A DNA stretch of 64,000 nt from Gordionus sp. m RMFG-2023. Lineage: Eukaryota > Nematomorpha > Gordioida > Chordodea > Parachordodidae. Below the pieces are notes generated by a model. The model was not told the DNA's origin. It searched no databases and saw only the letters and a program-made list of their open reading frames with translations. Every line of letters begins with the position of its first letter. The first letter of the stretch is position 1. The DNA lies in contig NC_088779.1 of assembly GCF_954871325.1 (NCBI RefSeq), positions 7,256,846-7,320,845 of the forward strand, written 5' to 3'. Shown here one piece after another: positions 1 to 11,834 of the stretch. Both the position numbers and the translations under genes were made by a program.

Positions 1-1988
1 TATCTAGTTTATTGAATAGCGAAAATTAATACTTAAATTTAAATGGAAATAAAGACATACAATAAAGTAATTCAGGATTAAGATAATTTATTATAATAGT
101 TGACAAGTATATATAAAATGATTTAATTATAGGAAAAAATATTTTGTTTATTTTCTCTGCATTGACGTAATATAATAATAGATAATAATATTGTTTTATC
201 AAATAATAGAATTGCATTTTTAAACATCATAGTACTTTAAATGTACTATAATATAAACACACACTGTCGAAATGTTTAGAAAAGATACCGAATTGATGTT
301 ATTACAATTTTATAAGTTTCTAAAGGAGGAAGAATACAATTATGAAGTACATTTTGTCAAAAATGTACCATTTTCCCATTCTTTAAACTCCAATATCAGA
401 TGCGAGTAACTGGAGGTATGAAGCAATTTTATTATTTTCTTAGTTATAGCTTATAAGTATACAAAATTTAAAATATTTTTTAGGGGTTTGGGTTAAAACC
501 TTGGTTGATTTGATATGGAATTAACAATAAATATATATAATGATTATTAATTATAAAGCAAAAAAATATTTTATTACCTTCATCTGCATAGACATAATAA
601 AAAATTAGTTATTAAATTTTTTATCAAATAGAGTTTTTAAACATCATATATTACTTTAAATGTAATGAAATATTATCCAAAAATTAGTTTAATTTTAAGT
701 AGTGATAAAGACATAATACATTTTTGGAAAATTGGAAATAAAGTGATAGTTATTAAAAATAAATTATAGGTTAGTAGATAATAGACAAGACAGTAAACAC
801 AGTGCCTACCCCAGGAATCAATATTTGTTCACCATGTTTTGATTTATAATACAAGAACTTCCCAGTTATGATTTGGTCCAATAACAAAATTTAAAAAAAA
901 ATTAATCAAACGCGCATAAAACGCATTTTAATTTAAGATTTTTCTTTATCATTGTTCAAACGTATTGCCGTATAGTTCTTTATCCTTTAAAAAATCGAAT
1001 TCTTAAAGGGATTTATTAAAACACGTGATGATCCCGGATAGTTCTGATCCCTTTAAAAATTAACATATATATAAAATGATTAATAATTATAAAGATAAAT
1101 AATATTTTATTACCTTCATCTGCATAGACATAATAAAAAATTAGTTATTAATAATGTTTTATCAAATAGAGTTTTTAAACATCATATTTACTTTATAAAT
1201 GTAATGAAATATTATCCAAATATTAGTTTAATTTCAAGTAGTGATAAAGACATAGTACATTATTGGAAAATTGGAAAAGTGATAGTTATTTCAAATAAAT
1301 TATAGATTGGTAGATAAAATAATAATAAATACAAAGTGAGAATATTTATTTTTTTACCATCTAACATATCAACTAATATTGAAATATTTAGGATTAAAAA
1401 TGATTTAATAAAATATATGATCTTTCTATTTTTTGATATTAAACATTAGTAGAAATATGGTCATAACTTTATTTAAGAGCTTTTAAAGGAAAAATGATAC
1501 ATTAATATTTGAGTAGGTAGTATTACAGATTATAAATGTAAAAGGGATTTTGAAAAATAAAATAATATTTCCATAGAAATAAAGTTATCGGATAATTTTT
1601 TGAATGATTTGGGAAAATAAACAATATATGTTTTTGGAAAACCTAAATATTATCAAAATTCGCTTTAAGTTATACCCAAATCGAGATAATTTTTTAAATT
1701 CATTTCTTCTCTCCATTATCTAGCTTCGAGGACCTAAAGTGATGATGCATTTTAATAGCACTTAAAAAATATTTTTATGAACTATATTTAAATAAAATAT
1801 GTACTCAAAAATTCGTGAAATTATCTTTGGTTTACTAAGTAAAAAAAATGTGTTAGTCATTATTAAGGTTCAATTAATGGCATTCATCGGAACCTTTATT
1901 GAATATATTCTCTCTAAAACAAGAAGTTTTTATATGATATATTATTCATGATGCAAATTCGCATATTTCTACTAAAAAAATAACTGAT
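1..1988. repeat. Family T AT-rich unit, copy 1
   Basis: The sequence from the first base (TATCTAGTTTATTGAATAG) is repeated from about 1989, so this is the first of two tandem units. Inside it, a roughly 270-bp module (500-780) is repeated at 1070-1320; both copies contain the phrase TTACCTTCATCTGCATAGAC. Between them lies the conserved block at 800-860 and a palindromic stretch near 1000-1060 (AAAGGGAT and ATCCCTTT in opposite orientation). No open frame of note. Related, more diverged modules occur at 22470-24010. The class of the element is unknown. Confidence 0.7.
800..860. repeat. Conserved 61-bp block, copy 1 of 3
   Basis: This block (starts CAGTGCCTACCCCAGGAATC) recurs at 3372-3432 and 23932-23992 with only two or three differences, while the surrounding family T sequence is much more diverged. 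In one frame on the plus strand all three can be read as containing TPGINI.SPCFDL. It may be a piece of a former coding sequence or a constrained site; neither is proven. Confidence 0.7.
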
Positions 1989-4044
1989 ATATCTAGTTTT
2001 TTGAATAGAGTAAATTAATACTTAAATTTAAAAGGAAATAAAGACATAAGAATGAAAGTAATTCAGGATTACCTTGATAAGGATAATTTAATAAAATAGC
2101 AAGTATATATATAAAATACTTTAATTATAGGAAAAAATATTTTATTTAATTTTCTTTGCGTTTTATCAAATAATAGAATTGCATTTTTAAACATAGTACT
2201 TTAAATGTACTATAATATGAACACAGAAACCACTCTCAGAATGTTTATAAAAAATACTGAATAGATTTTATTACAATTTTATAATATCGATTTTTATAAG
2301 AAGGAAGGAAATATAATTATAAAGTACATTTTCTCAAAAATGTACCATTTTTCTATTCTTTAAACTCCTATATCATAGCGAGTAATTGGAGGTATGAAGC
2401 AATTTTAATATTTTCTTAGATATAGCTCATAAGTATACAAAATTTTAAAATATTCTTAGGGGTTTGGGTTAAAACCTTGGTTGATTTGATATGGAATTAA
2501 CGATATATATATAAATATAATGATTATTAATTATAAAGCAAAAAAATATTTTATTACCTTCATCTGCATAGACATAATAAAAAATTAGTTATTAAATGTT
2601 TAATCAAATAGAGTTTTTAAACATCATATATTACTTTAAATGTAATGAAATATTATCCAAAAATTAGTTTAATTTTAAGTAGTGATAAAGACATAAAACA
2701 TTATTGGAAAATTATAAAGTGATAGTTATATAAAATAAATTATAGATTGGTAGATAATAAATAATAAATTACAAAGTGATAATATTTATTTTTTACCATC
2801 TGAGATATCAATTATTATTAAAATATTTAATATTAAAAATGATTTAATTTTATATGATTCTTCTATTTTTCATGTTTATAACACCATAAATATAACTAAG
2901 GATATAAGAGAATATCTTTCAGAATACATAATTGTAGACAATAGTAGAAATATGGTTATAACTTTATTTAAGGGTTGTTAAAGGAAGATATATTAAAATT
3001 TGAGTAATATCCATAATGTCGATAAATGTAAAAGCGATTTTGAAAAATATAATAATATTTCCATAGGAATTAAGTTATCGGATAATTTTATGAATGATTT
3101 GTGAAAATAATGCGGGAGGTAGATTGCTAAGTAACAATATATGTTTTTGGAAATATACCTAAAAATAGTTACACCCATATCGAGATATTTTTTTAAATTC
3201 ATTTCTTTCCTCTATTATCTAGCTTCGAGAACCTAAAGTGATGATAATAGCACTCGAAAAATATTTTTATGAACTATATTTGGATAAAATGTCTGCCGAG
3301 TTAGTGGTAAAATTAGATAATTGCATTTCGTATGTTGTCAGAAATAGTCTCGGCAAAATCGACAATAAAGACAGTGCCTACCCCAGGAATCAATATTTTT
3401 TCACCATGTTTTGATTTATAATACAAGAATTTACCAATTATGATTTGGTCTAATAACAAAATTTAAAAAAAATTAATCAAACGCAAAACGCATTTTAAAT
3501 TAAGATTGTTCTTTATCATTGTTCAAACTTAATGCCATATAGTTCTTCCTTTAAAAAATTGAATTCTTAAAGGGATCTCTTAAAACACGTGATGATCCCG
3601 GATAGTTGTGATCCCTTTAAAAATTAACATATATATAAAATGATTAATAATTATAAAGATAAATAATATTTTATTACCTTCCATAATTAATTATCAATAA
3701 TGTTTTATCAAATAGAATTTTTAAACATCATATTTACTTTAAATGTAATGAAATATTATCCAAATATTAGTTTAATTTCATTTCAAGTAGTGATAAAGAC
3801 ATAATACATTATTGGAAAATTGGAAAAGTCATAGTTATTTCAAATAAATTATAGATTGGTAGATAAAACAATAATAAATACAAAGTGAGAATATTTATTT
3901 TTTTACCATATAGCATATCAACTAATATTGAAATATTTAGGATTAAAAATGATTTAAAAAAATATATGATCTTTCTATTTTTTGATATTAAACAACAGTA
4001 GAAATATGGTCATAACTTTATTTAAGAGCTATTAAAGGAAAAAT
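1989..4044. repeat. Family T AT-rich unit, copy 2
   Basis: Second tandem copy of the unit starting at 1. The order of modules is the same, but 2760-3360 holds about 600 bases absent between the corresponding modules of copy 1, so the ancestral unit was probably about 2.6 kb. The unit is broken off at 4051 by the palindromic element. The line near 3290-3415 has a 41-codon open stretch (MSAELVVKLD...), which hints that part of the unit was once coding, but the family is not recognised. Confidence 0.7.
3372..3432. repeat. Conserved 61-bp block, copy 2 of 3
   Basis: Near-identical to 800-860 and 23932-23992. Here it is preceded by an open stretch beginning MSAELVVKLD at about 3290 that runs in a different frame from the TPGINI reading. 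Confidence 0.7.
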
Positions 4045-4051
4045 GATATAA

Positions 4052-4482
4052 ATAGTCCAATCAAAAAGGAAAAGGGTCAATAAAAAATGAAAAGTTTAAT
4101 AAAAAAAGGATGAGGGTCATAAGAAAAATTTACATTCTAAATAGGGATTGCGTTATTTTTTTATATATTTTATAAATAATTATAAATTTTTTTTTTGTCA
4201 ATTTTTCTTAAATTTTTAGTTTTTTAAATTTTTTCTTCTTTATTTCAAACTTTTTGAAATCAATTAATATTTCTTCCCATTTTTTGATAATTAATTTTTG
4301 TATTTTTAAATTTTCCTTGTAATTTTTCTAGACTTCTCTATTTTTCAGTCCTTTTTAAATATATTTTTTTTCCTTTTTCTCATCCTACATATTTTTTGAT
4401 TTTTTATGATTTTTTCTCCTTATATTTTAATTTTTTAAATTTCAATTAATTTTTATTTATCTTGGGCAATAAAATTTTTATA
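4052..4482. repeat. Left arm of a long inverted repeat (palindromic element)
   Basis: This arm pairs in reverse complement with 11835-12522. The outer ends match (TAGTCCAATCAAAAAGGAAA here; the complement of 12490-12522 reads TAAGTCCCAATCAAAAAAGG). Inner parts also match, for example TATTTCAAACTTTTTG and the stretch ending GGGCAATAAAATTTTTATA. The outer part is made of degenerate roughly 20-bp units of the type AAAAGGAAAAGTGTCAATCA. The arms stop matching at about 4485, exactly where the Helitron 5' end is inferred. No matching target duplication is seen at the outer ends. Confidence 0.75.
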
Positions 4483-4490
4483 TCTAATAA

Positions 4491-5100
4491 TTTATGCGTT
4501 AAAAAGGATAACATTATATAACATCATATTTTAAAATAAGCTATAAATCTGTGAAAAATAATTTATCTTAATCCCTTTAAAAATGCATTCTTTCATAGAG
4601 ACCAAAATAATAAAGAGGAATTAAATCGTTTTATAGAGTTAGTGAGAGAGAAAAATATCAGGAGAATGCAAAGAATTAATTTGAAAATATGAGACCTTTA
4701 TTTCAAAATTTAGAAGAGGGGAAATTATTAATGATTAATATAAATTTTTGCTTCTTATATGTACATCCTAATTATCTTTATATATAAAGGCTATATGCAA
4801 ATTTAGCCAATAGTATTCTTTTAAAAAAATATCGTCCAATAAAAATCATTTAAAATCATAACATATAAATTAGTTACTGATCATAGTGGATTATATTTTT
4901 GTTAATATATAATTTAATACTCTATTTTATTTTTAATTATTGGAGGTTTGTACCATTTAAATTGGAAGTGTTTCATAATTAGATTTACCTAATATTAACA
5001 AATTCTGAAAAATCTAAGTTATGTAAAATTTTAATTTTAATCTACATATTAATTAGCTCCATCTAAAATAACATTATATTTGAATCGCCATTATAATTCA
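4491..5100. other. Spacer after the left arm, presumably Helitron 5' flank
   Basis: AT-rich. The only coding-like trace is an open plus-strand stretch of about 44 codons at 4556-4690 (NPFKNAFFHRDQNNKEELNR...), not recognised. Under the proposed Helitron limits this lies inside the Helitron. Confidence 0.4.
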
Positions 5101-5102
5101 TA

Positions 5103-5184
5103 ATATTGAACCAACAATTTGAACCAACAATTTGAACCAACAATTTGAACCAACAATTTGAACCAACAATTTGAACCAACATTA
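5103..5184 (+). repeat. 13-bp minisatellite (GAACCAACAATTT), about 6 copies
   Basis: Six consecutive, essentially perfect copies of a 13-base unit. The regularity implies a recent expansion in otherwise diverged sequence. Confidence 0.95.
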
Positions 5185-5186
5185 AA

Positions 5187-6400
5187 CTTAATCGCAATAC
5201 ATTATATAAATAAACAGCTATATAAAATTATACAAAATTAATGTATATATTTTTTTTACAGCTTTATCTTACGAGCAAATCGAGATTAACCATCATAGAC
5301 ACTTTACACAATTTATTTGTAGACTAGCTAATAAACCGTGGCCACAATCAAGCAAAACCATCAAAGATACTGTACCATTGTACGATCATCATACATTAAT
5401 ATTTTGTTTTTTATACTTTCAATTTACACCATTTAAATCAGGGAATTTACACAAAGACTACATAGAGCACATCAAAGATATGATACCATCATCAACATCA
5501 GTAAATTTAATTTAATAAAAATGTGCTTTATAATGTATTAATTAATTTACTGTAGTTGAAGCAATTTGTTCTTGATTTTGATTGATTTTAGGTAATATAA
5601 AAAGCATCTTTTGGTTTTGCTAAAATCATATGTATATAATTAAATAATAAGTAAACACATGAATTGATATTAAAAAAGATTCACAGCATATTAGTAATGT
5701 TACACAATACTTTAAATTTATAAAAAGCACAAAAAATTAAACACAAATATGCTTTTTATATTACCTAAAATCAATCAAAATCAACAACAGCTTCAACTAC
5801 AGTAAATTAACTTATATATTTTTTTAAATTTTGCAGCACTATAATATCCACAATTTAATATCAATTCTATGTGATTAATTATTATATGATTTTAGCACTG
5901 AATTGAAATGTAAGATTATATATTGATGATATAAAATAAAATTTAACTTATTGGTTTATAATTTTTTGATACGTTGATTATTTCTTTTTCTTTGATCTTA
6001 TTTAATCTCAATTCAATGTGTTTACTTTTTATTTAATTATATACATATGATTTTAGCAAAACCAAAAGAGGCTTTTTATATTACCTAAAATCAATCAAAA
6101 TCAAGAAGAAATTGCTTCAACATCCCATACAGTAATATTTTTTTTAAATTTTGCAGCACTATAATATCCACAATTTAATACCAATTCTATGTGTTTATTT
6201 TTTATTATATGATTTTAGCAAAGAATTTAAATTTATTTATGATACTACATTTATTCTTTTAAATTATACAAAAAAATAAGTTGAATTCATGAATAATAAA
6301 GATTATATATTGATGATATAAAATAAAAATTTTATTGATTTATAATTTTTTGATACGTTGATTATTTCTTTTTCTTCGGTCCTTTTCATAAACTAGAATC
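5187..6400. repeat. Inverted and direct repeats upstream of the Helitron gene
   Basis: 5330-5520 contains phrases (AGCAAAACCATCAAAGAT, ATACTTTCAATTTACAC) that recur in the tandem array at 10885-11340 downstream of the Helitron gene. 5530-5660 is repeated in reverse complement at 6000-6140 (shared core GATTTTGATTGATTTTAGGT), and 5740-5900 is a direct relative of 6060-6240 (both carry TTTTGCAGCACTATAATATC). This is a cluster of small palindromic or MITE-like units; no genes. Confidence 0.65.
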
Positions 6401-6660
6401 AAAACTCAATACTGGTAGTGTGAATAAATAAATTTTTTACCACAGAATTTGCAACTTCGCATTTATAGTATATCTAGGCATTTTAGTTTTGTAAACCAGG
6501 GTTTTCCAATAAAACCCATTTTTAATTTTTGTTGAAATATTAAACAGTTTTATGCTGATGATTTAGTAGACATTTATATAATTATTGTATTAACTCTTAA
6601 AATTTATACTATTTTTAATCAAAGTACTATGTGGTGCAGTAAATTAATTTATATATTTTT

Positions 6661-9600
6661 TAAGGAGAAAGCTAGAAATAGAGAGGCACGTAGTCGTAGC
6701 AAGAAACGCCACTAGCAAAGTCTTATAGCTTCAACATACAACTATCTTGATGATACTTCAAATTGTATAAGCAGTGAAAATCAAAGGCAAGTTGAACATT
6801 ACTGTGGGTCATTAAATATTCTATGCATATATTGTAATGCATTAAATTTTATTTCCGAAAAACCATTTGAGGGAAAATTTAAAAATTGCTGTCACAAAGG
6901 TCGTGTTTTATTGCCTTCTCTACAATCCAGATTTTTTAAAAGATTTACTTTCAAATTTAGACAATCATTATTATAAAAATTTCTCTCAGAATATCCGGTC
7001 ATACAACAGTTCCTTGGCTTTTGCTTCGATGGGGGCTAAAAATGATAATTTATTAATTAAAGGCCCATACTGTTTTAGGGTTCATGGTCAAATTTACCAT
7101 CGAACATCACATTTATATCCTCCTAATGGCGTTTCCCCAAAATATGCACAATTATATGTTCTTGAAACATCTCAGGCCATTGAAAATCGTTTACTTTTTA
7201 AAGAAAATTCAGCTTGTGATATTAATTTATTAAAAAAACTTGATATTTTAATTCGTCAAATAAATCCATATGCTATTAGCTTTAAAACATTGAATGAGGT
7301 TGAGAAGGCCGGAGAAATGAAAGCTCGGTTAGAAAACCGTCCTATATCAAAGGTAAATAGGATTTTTCGCCGTGATCGTGCCAATGATAGAAGAAGATAT
7401 AATATTCCTACTATTGATGAAGTAGCAATGATTTTTAATAACGATGATGGAGAACCACCTTTTCAACGCGATGTTAAAGTTTATCCACGAAATGATGATT
7501 TAAATTTAGTTATCTTAAATATTCTTAGCCCAAATTTAGATCCTATGGTGTATACTTTACTATTTCCTTATGGTGATCATGGATGGCATACGGATATGAA
7601 ATTTAATGGGTCTTTTAACAAGGGAACAAGATCAAATATAACTATGTTACAATTTAAAATATCAAGGTTAGCTATTCGTGCAAACACTTTTAATCCTATT
7701 CTTTATGCTGGGCGATTATTTCATCAGTATGTTGTTGATTCTTATCTCCAAGTCGAAGCTAATAATTTGAATTATATAAAATTAAACCAACCAAAATTAC
7801 GTGTAGAGGAATATTCAGGTCTTATGGATCATATTTCGAAAGCATCCGATAATACTAATTTACCTCTAGGAAGAGCCGTTATTTTGCCTTCTTCTTTTCA
7901 GGGGTCCGATAGAAACATGCGTGAACGATATTATGACGCTATGGCAATCGTTTCTAAGTTTGGTAAGCCGGATTTATTTATAACATTTACATGCAATCCC
8001 AATTGGAGGGAAATTAAGGAAAATCTTTATAAAGGCCAGAACCCTTCGGATAGACCTGATTTATTATCTAGAGTTTTTCATTTAAAATTATCTGAATTAT
8101 TACACGATATTATTAAAAAAGATTTATTTGGCAAATGTTCGGCATACGTTTATACCATAGAATTTCAAAAGAGAGGATTACCTCATGCTCATATGCTCAT
8201 TATATTACATGAAAATAATAAAATTGAAACAGCTAAGTGTATAGATAATTTTGTTCGAGCTGAAATCCCAGATAAAAATGTCAAACCCTTATTATATGAT
8301 ATTGTAACTCGCTTTATGATACATGGACCCTGTGGTATTTTGAATCTTCACTCCCCATGCAAATGGTTCGTGTACAAAAAAATTTCCGAAAAAAGAATCT
8401 CAACACAATCCTAACGGATATCCATTTTATCAACGTAGAAATAAGGTTTTATTCATGTCGGAGGTAAGCCTGTCGATAACCGATACGTCATTTCTTATAA
8501 CAAATATCTATTATTAAAGTTTAATGCTCACATAAATGTTGAAATATGTACTTCTATAAAATCCGTCAAATATATTTTTAAGTACGTTTACAAAGGCCAC
8601 TACTGTGCTAATATAGATCTTAAAACTAATTCACTTCAATCTCGTGATGAAATTAGAATGCATATAAATGCCCGATATGTAAGTGCATGTGAAGCCATGT
8701 AGAGATTATTAGAAAATCGAATGCATGATCGATCTCACGGCATCATTCGATTAGCAATTCACTTGACATTTCATCAACCAGTGTATTTCTTAGAAGGACA
8801 AGAACGTCAGGCACTAGAAAAATCTGCTAGCAGAAATACTACATTAACTGCCTGGTTTGAACTAAATAAAATTGACGTTAATGCCCACCAATATTTATAT
8901 TCCAATATACCATATCATTATATTTTCAGCGTTAATAAGTGGAAACCAAGGCAAAGAAAAAAATATAATTACAAGGATATATACGGTTGATGCTAAATCC
9001 GGTGAGAGATTTTTTCTACGTTTATTATTACTTCATGTTGCTGGCGCCACAAGTTTTGAATATTTGAGAAGTGTAAATGGAGTTTTATTTAATACATTTA
9101 AAGAGGTGGCTTTTAAAAGAAATTTATTGGTTGATGACAAGGAATGGGAAATATTTATGGAAGAAGCGTCAACATTTTTAATGCCCATACAATTGCGTCA
9201 ATCATTTGCCTTTATTTGTATTTTTTGTCAACCAGAAAATCCAAATAACCTCTGGGAAAAATTTAAAAAAATATATGATAGAAGATTTCGCACATACCCA
9301 TACAGATTCTTTTGCAATTAATATGGTCTTATCAGATATAGAAAAAGTTTTGCGTGACCATGGTTTTCATCTAAATAATTTTAATTTGCCTGTTCCTACT
9401 ATAACAGTTGAAAATGATATTTATAATATTGAACTTGAGGCAGCTAAAGCATTGGAAATGATTTCTAAATTAAATCTTTTACAAAAATCATCTTTTGATT
9501 TAATCGTTCAATCTATCGAAAATAATGATTTTGCTCAGCGTTGTTTTTATATTGATGGTCCTGGTGGTTCTGGAATAACTTTTTTGTATAACACCCTAAT

Positions 9601-10874
9601 GTGCTACATAAGTGGACACAACCAAATAGTTTTACCGTTTGCAACAACAGGCATTGCCGCTATTCTTTTAAAAGGGGGTAGAACAATACATAGTTGATTT
9701 AAATTACCTATTCCGATTGTTGATAACTCTGTAACTCGCACGAGTCTTCATTCCCCTGAAGCTACTGTTATTAAAAGCTCTAAATTAATTATTATCGACG
9801 AAGCTACAATGATGACTAAATACGCTTTACGCTGTATCGATAGATTACTTAAAGATATTATGCAAACACAGTTGCCATTCGGTGGTAAAGTTATATTATT
9901 GGGTGGCGATTTTAGGCAAACTTTACCTGTCATTCCAAACAGTTCAAAAGCAGATATTATTGAATCGTGTCTTAAGTCTTCTGATTTATGGGTTTATTTT
10001 AAAGTTATCCACCTGAGTGAAAATATGCGATTATCTTCTAAAGATGTTGAATATAATTCTTGGCTTTTGAATGTTGGAGAGTCTTTATCAAATGTTTACA
10101 ATCCTTTACTCCCTCCAGATTCTATTGAAATCCCTAATTCATTATTAGAAAATTCATTAATCAATTCAATATATGGAACCTCCATGCAAATATCTGATAT
10201 TAACTTATTTTCAAAAAATTATATTAACAACTAAAAATAATATAGCCCTAAATTTAAATAACGAAATTATTCAACTACCAGGAAATTCTAAGATATATTA
10301 TAGTGCTGATTCTATACAAACAGATAATACGGAGGATTTATTTAATTACCCCATTGAATTTCTTCATTCTCAAACCCCATCATGAATGCCTCCTCATATT
10401 TTAAATCTTAAAGTTGGGACAATAATAATGCTTCTTCGTAACATGATCCCCAGCAGAGGCTTATGCAATGGGACACGCCTTCTTACCAAAAATTTACATG
10501 ATAATTTTATAGATTCTGAAATATTATCAGGAACGCATAATGGCCATTGCGTTTTTATTCCTCAAATTGATCTATCCCCTAGCGATTCCCGGTTACCTTT
10601 CATATTAAAAAGACGCCAATTTCCTATTATTCCTGCTTTTGTTATCACTATAAACAAAAGTCAAGGTCAAACATTTGACAATGTCGGCCTCTTTCTTCCT
10701 GAACCTGTGTTTTCCCATGGTCAGCTCTATGTTGCTCTAACACGTTGCAGATTTTAAAAAAATATGAAAATTAAGATATTACCTACAAAAAACCAGGGCA
10801 AACTTTTGAATGATAATAGAGTATTTACTCTTAATGTCGTATATCAGGACATATTAAATGTCGCTACAAATTAA
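6661..10874 (+). pseudogene. Helitron Rep-helicase (RepHel), decayed
   Basis: Rolling-circle replication initiator fused to a PIF1-type helicase; in an active Helitron it nicks and unwinds the strand to be transposed. The order is complete. N-terminal zinc-finger region 6661-6930 (HYCG...CIYCNAL...CCHKG). Helitron-like N domain in a 515-codon open frame at 6867-8414, whose first ~25 codons are out of frame with the real protein; it holds the HUH motif LPHAHM (codons about 438-443, 8178-8195). The two catalytic tyrosines are in KYIFKYVYKG (codons at 8571 and 8583). Then the helicase: Walker A GPGGSGIT at 9557-9580, where the invariant lysine is isoleucine (9575); Walker B IIIDEATM near 9791; and the C-terminal INKSQGQTF...YVALTR block (about 10640-10745), ending at the stop at 10872-10874. 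There are several frame changes (near 6930, 8415, 8940, 9290, 10080-10230) and stops (8700, 9695, 10383), so it is inactive. The long open first half suggests fairly recent decay. Confidence 0.95.
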
Positions 10875-10884
10875 TAACGATACC

Positions 10885-11340
10885 ACATTGAGCAAAACCA
10901 TCAAAGATCCGATACCATAATCAGTAAATTCTATTTTATACTTTCAATTTACACAATATATTTACAGCCAACTACAATCAACAAAATTTTAAGGCAAGCG
11001 CTACAACCATGGAAATTAAAAAAACGAATCATATTGAGCAAAACCATCAAAGATCCGATACCATTATCAGTAAATTCTTTTTTATACTTTCTATTTACAC
11101 AATATATTTACAGCAAACTACAATCAACGAAATTTTGGGCAAGCGCTACAACCATGGAAATTAAAAAAACGATTCATATTGAGCAAAACCATCAAAGATC
11201 CAATACCATTATCAGTAAATTCTATTTTATACTTTCAATTTACACAAATATTTACAGCAAACTACAATCAACGATTTTGGGCAAGCGCTACAACCATGGA
11301 AATTAAAAAAACGAATCATATTGAGCAAAACCATCGATAT
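10885..11340 (+). repeat. 146-bp tandem repeat array, about 3.1 copies
   Basis: Units start at GAGCAAAACCATC at 10890, 11036, 11181 and 11323 (spacings 146, 145, 142). Each unit carries GGCAAGCGCTACAACCATGG. Copies are highly similar, so the array is young. Related sequence lies upstream at 5330-5520, so the motif brackets the Helitron gene. The open frames at 11034-11382 are read-through of the repeat and not genes. Confidence 0.9.
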
Positions 11341-11805
11341 TCCAGACGAATGCTTAAAAATCTAACATCCCTCTCATTTTGAAAATATCTTTAATCTCAT
11401 TTTTAGTAAAATTTTTGATATTATAAATTTTACTATATTATATTTTATCTGGTTACAAATGCATATGTGTTGGAACCCAATAATCGTGAAGTCTTGAGGT
11501 ATATACAATTATTATTATATATTTTCTTATAATTCATATCTTTGTCTCTTTTTTTCTATTTCTTCCTTCTTTTTTTCATTCTTTTTTTCATTCTTTTTTT
11601 CATTTCTTTGCTCCCCTAAAATCCATCTCCTACCTTCACGCGGTGGGGAGTGAACAGAAATGCTGACTAACAGGAGCTCTGGTGGATAATACTGGTATTT
11701 GTGGTGTCAAGTTTACATGTAATAAATCTTAATTATTGGATGAAATTTTCTTTTAACTTAGTACCTGGCACCATTAATATCCATAATCCTTTCTAACTCT
11801 AATTC
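11341..11805 (+). other. Helitron 3' non-coding tail
   Basis: Holds a pyrimidine microsatellite (CTTTTTTTCATT-type, 11540-11610) followed by a more balanced stretch (11610-11800, including CTTCACGCGGTGGGGAGTG) leading to the terminal hairpin. No gene. Confidence 0.5.
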
Positions 11806-11834
11806 CCCGTCATTCTTGACGGGTTATTAGCTAG
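11806..11834 (+). other. Helitron 3' terminus: hairpin plus CTAG
   Basis: CCCGTC (11806-11811), loop ATTCTT, GACGGG (11818-11823), then TTATTAG and CTAG at 11831-11834, followed by T. A short GC-rich hairpin about ten bases before CTRR is the diagnostic end of Helitrons, where the replicated strand terminates. Confidence 0.85.

Larger units (their letters stand above)
4483..11834 (+). mobile_element. Helitron; 3' end clear, 5' end inferred
   Basis: The coding body (6661-10874) is an unmistakable Helitron Rep-helicase. The 3' end is seen: a 6-bp hairpin CCCGTC/GACGGG (11806-11823), seven bases, then CTAG at 11831-11834 followed by T, the classic Helitron terminus. The 5' end is an inference: at 4483 a TC preceded by A stands exactly where the left arm of the surrounding palindrome stops matching the right arm, so removing 4483-11834 joins an A to a T, as Helitron insertion requires. 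If right, the element is 7.35 kb. The 3' part also holds a 146-bp tandem array and a poly-T microsatellite. Confidence 0.6.

Noticed and set aside
1000-1060. Hairpin near AAAGGGAT ... ATCCCTTT as a transcription terminator
   Set aside because: It is part of a repeated AT-rich unit in a eukaryotic genome with no adjacent gene.
11034-11382. Two overlapping frames after the Helitron gene
   Set aside because: They translate the 146-bp tandem array; the protein repeats follow the DNA period.
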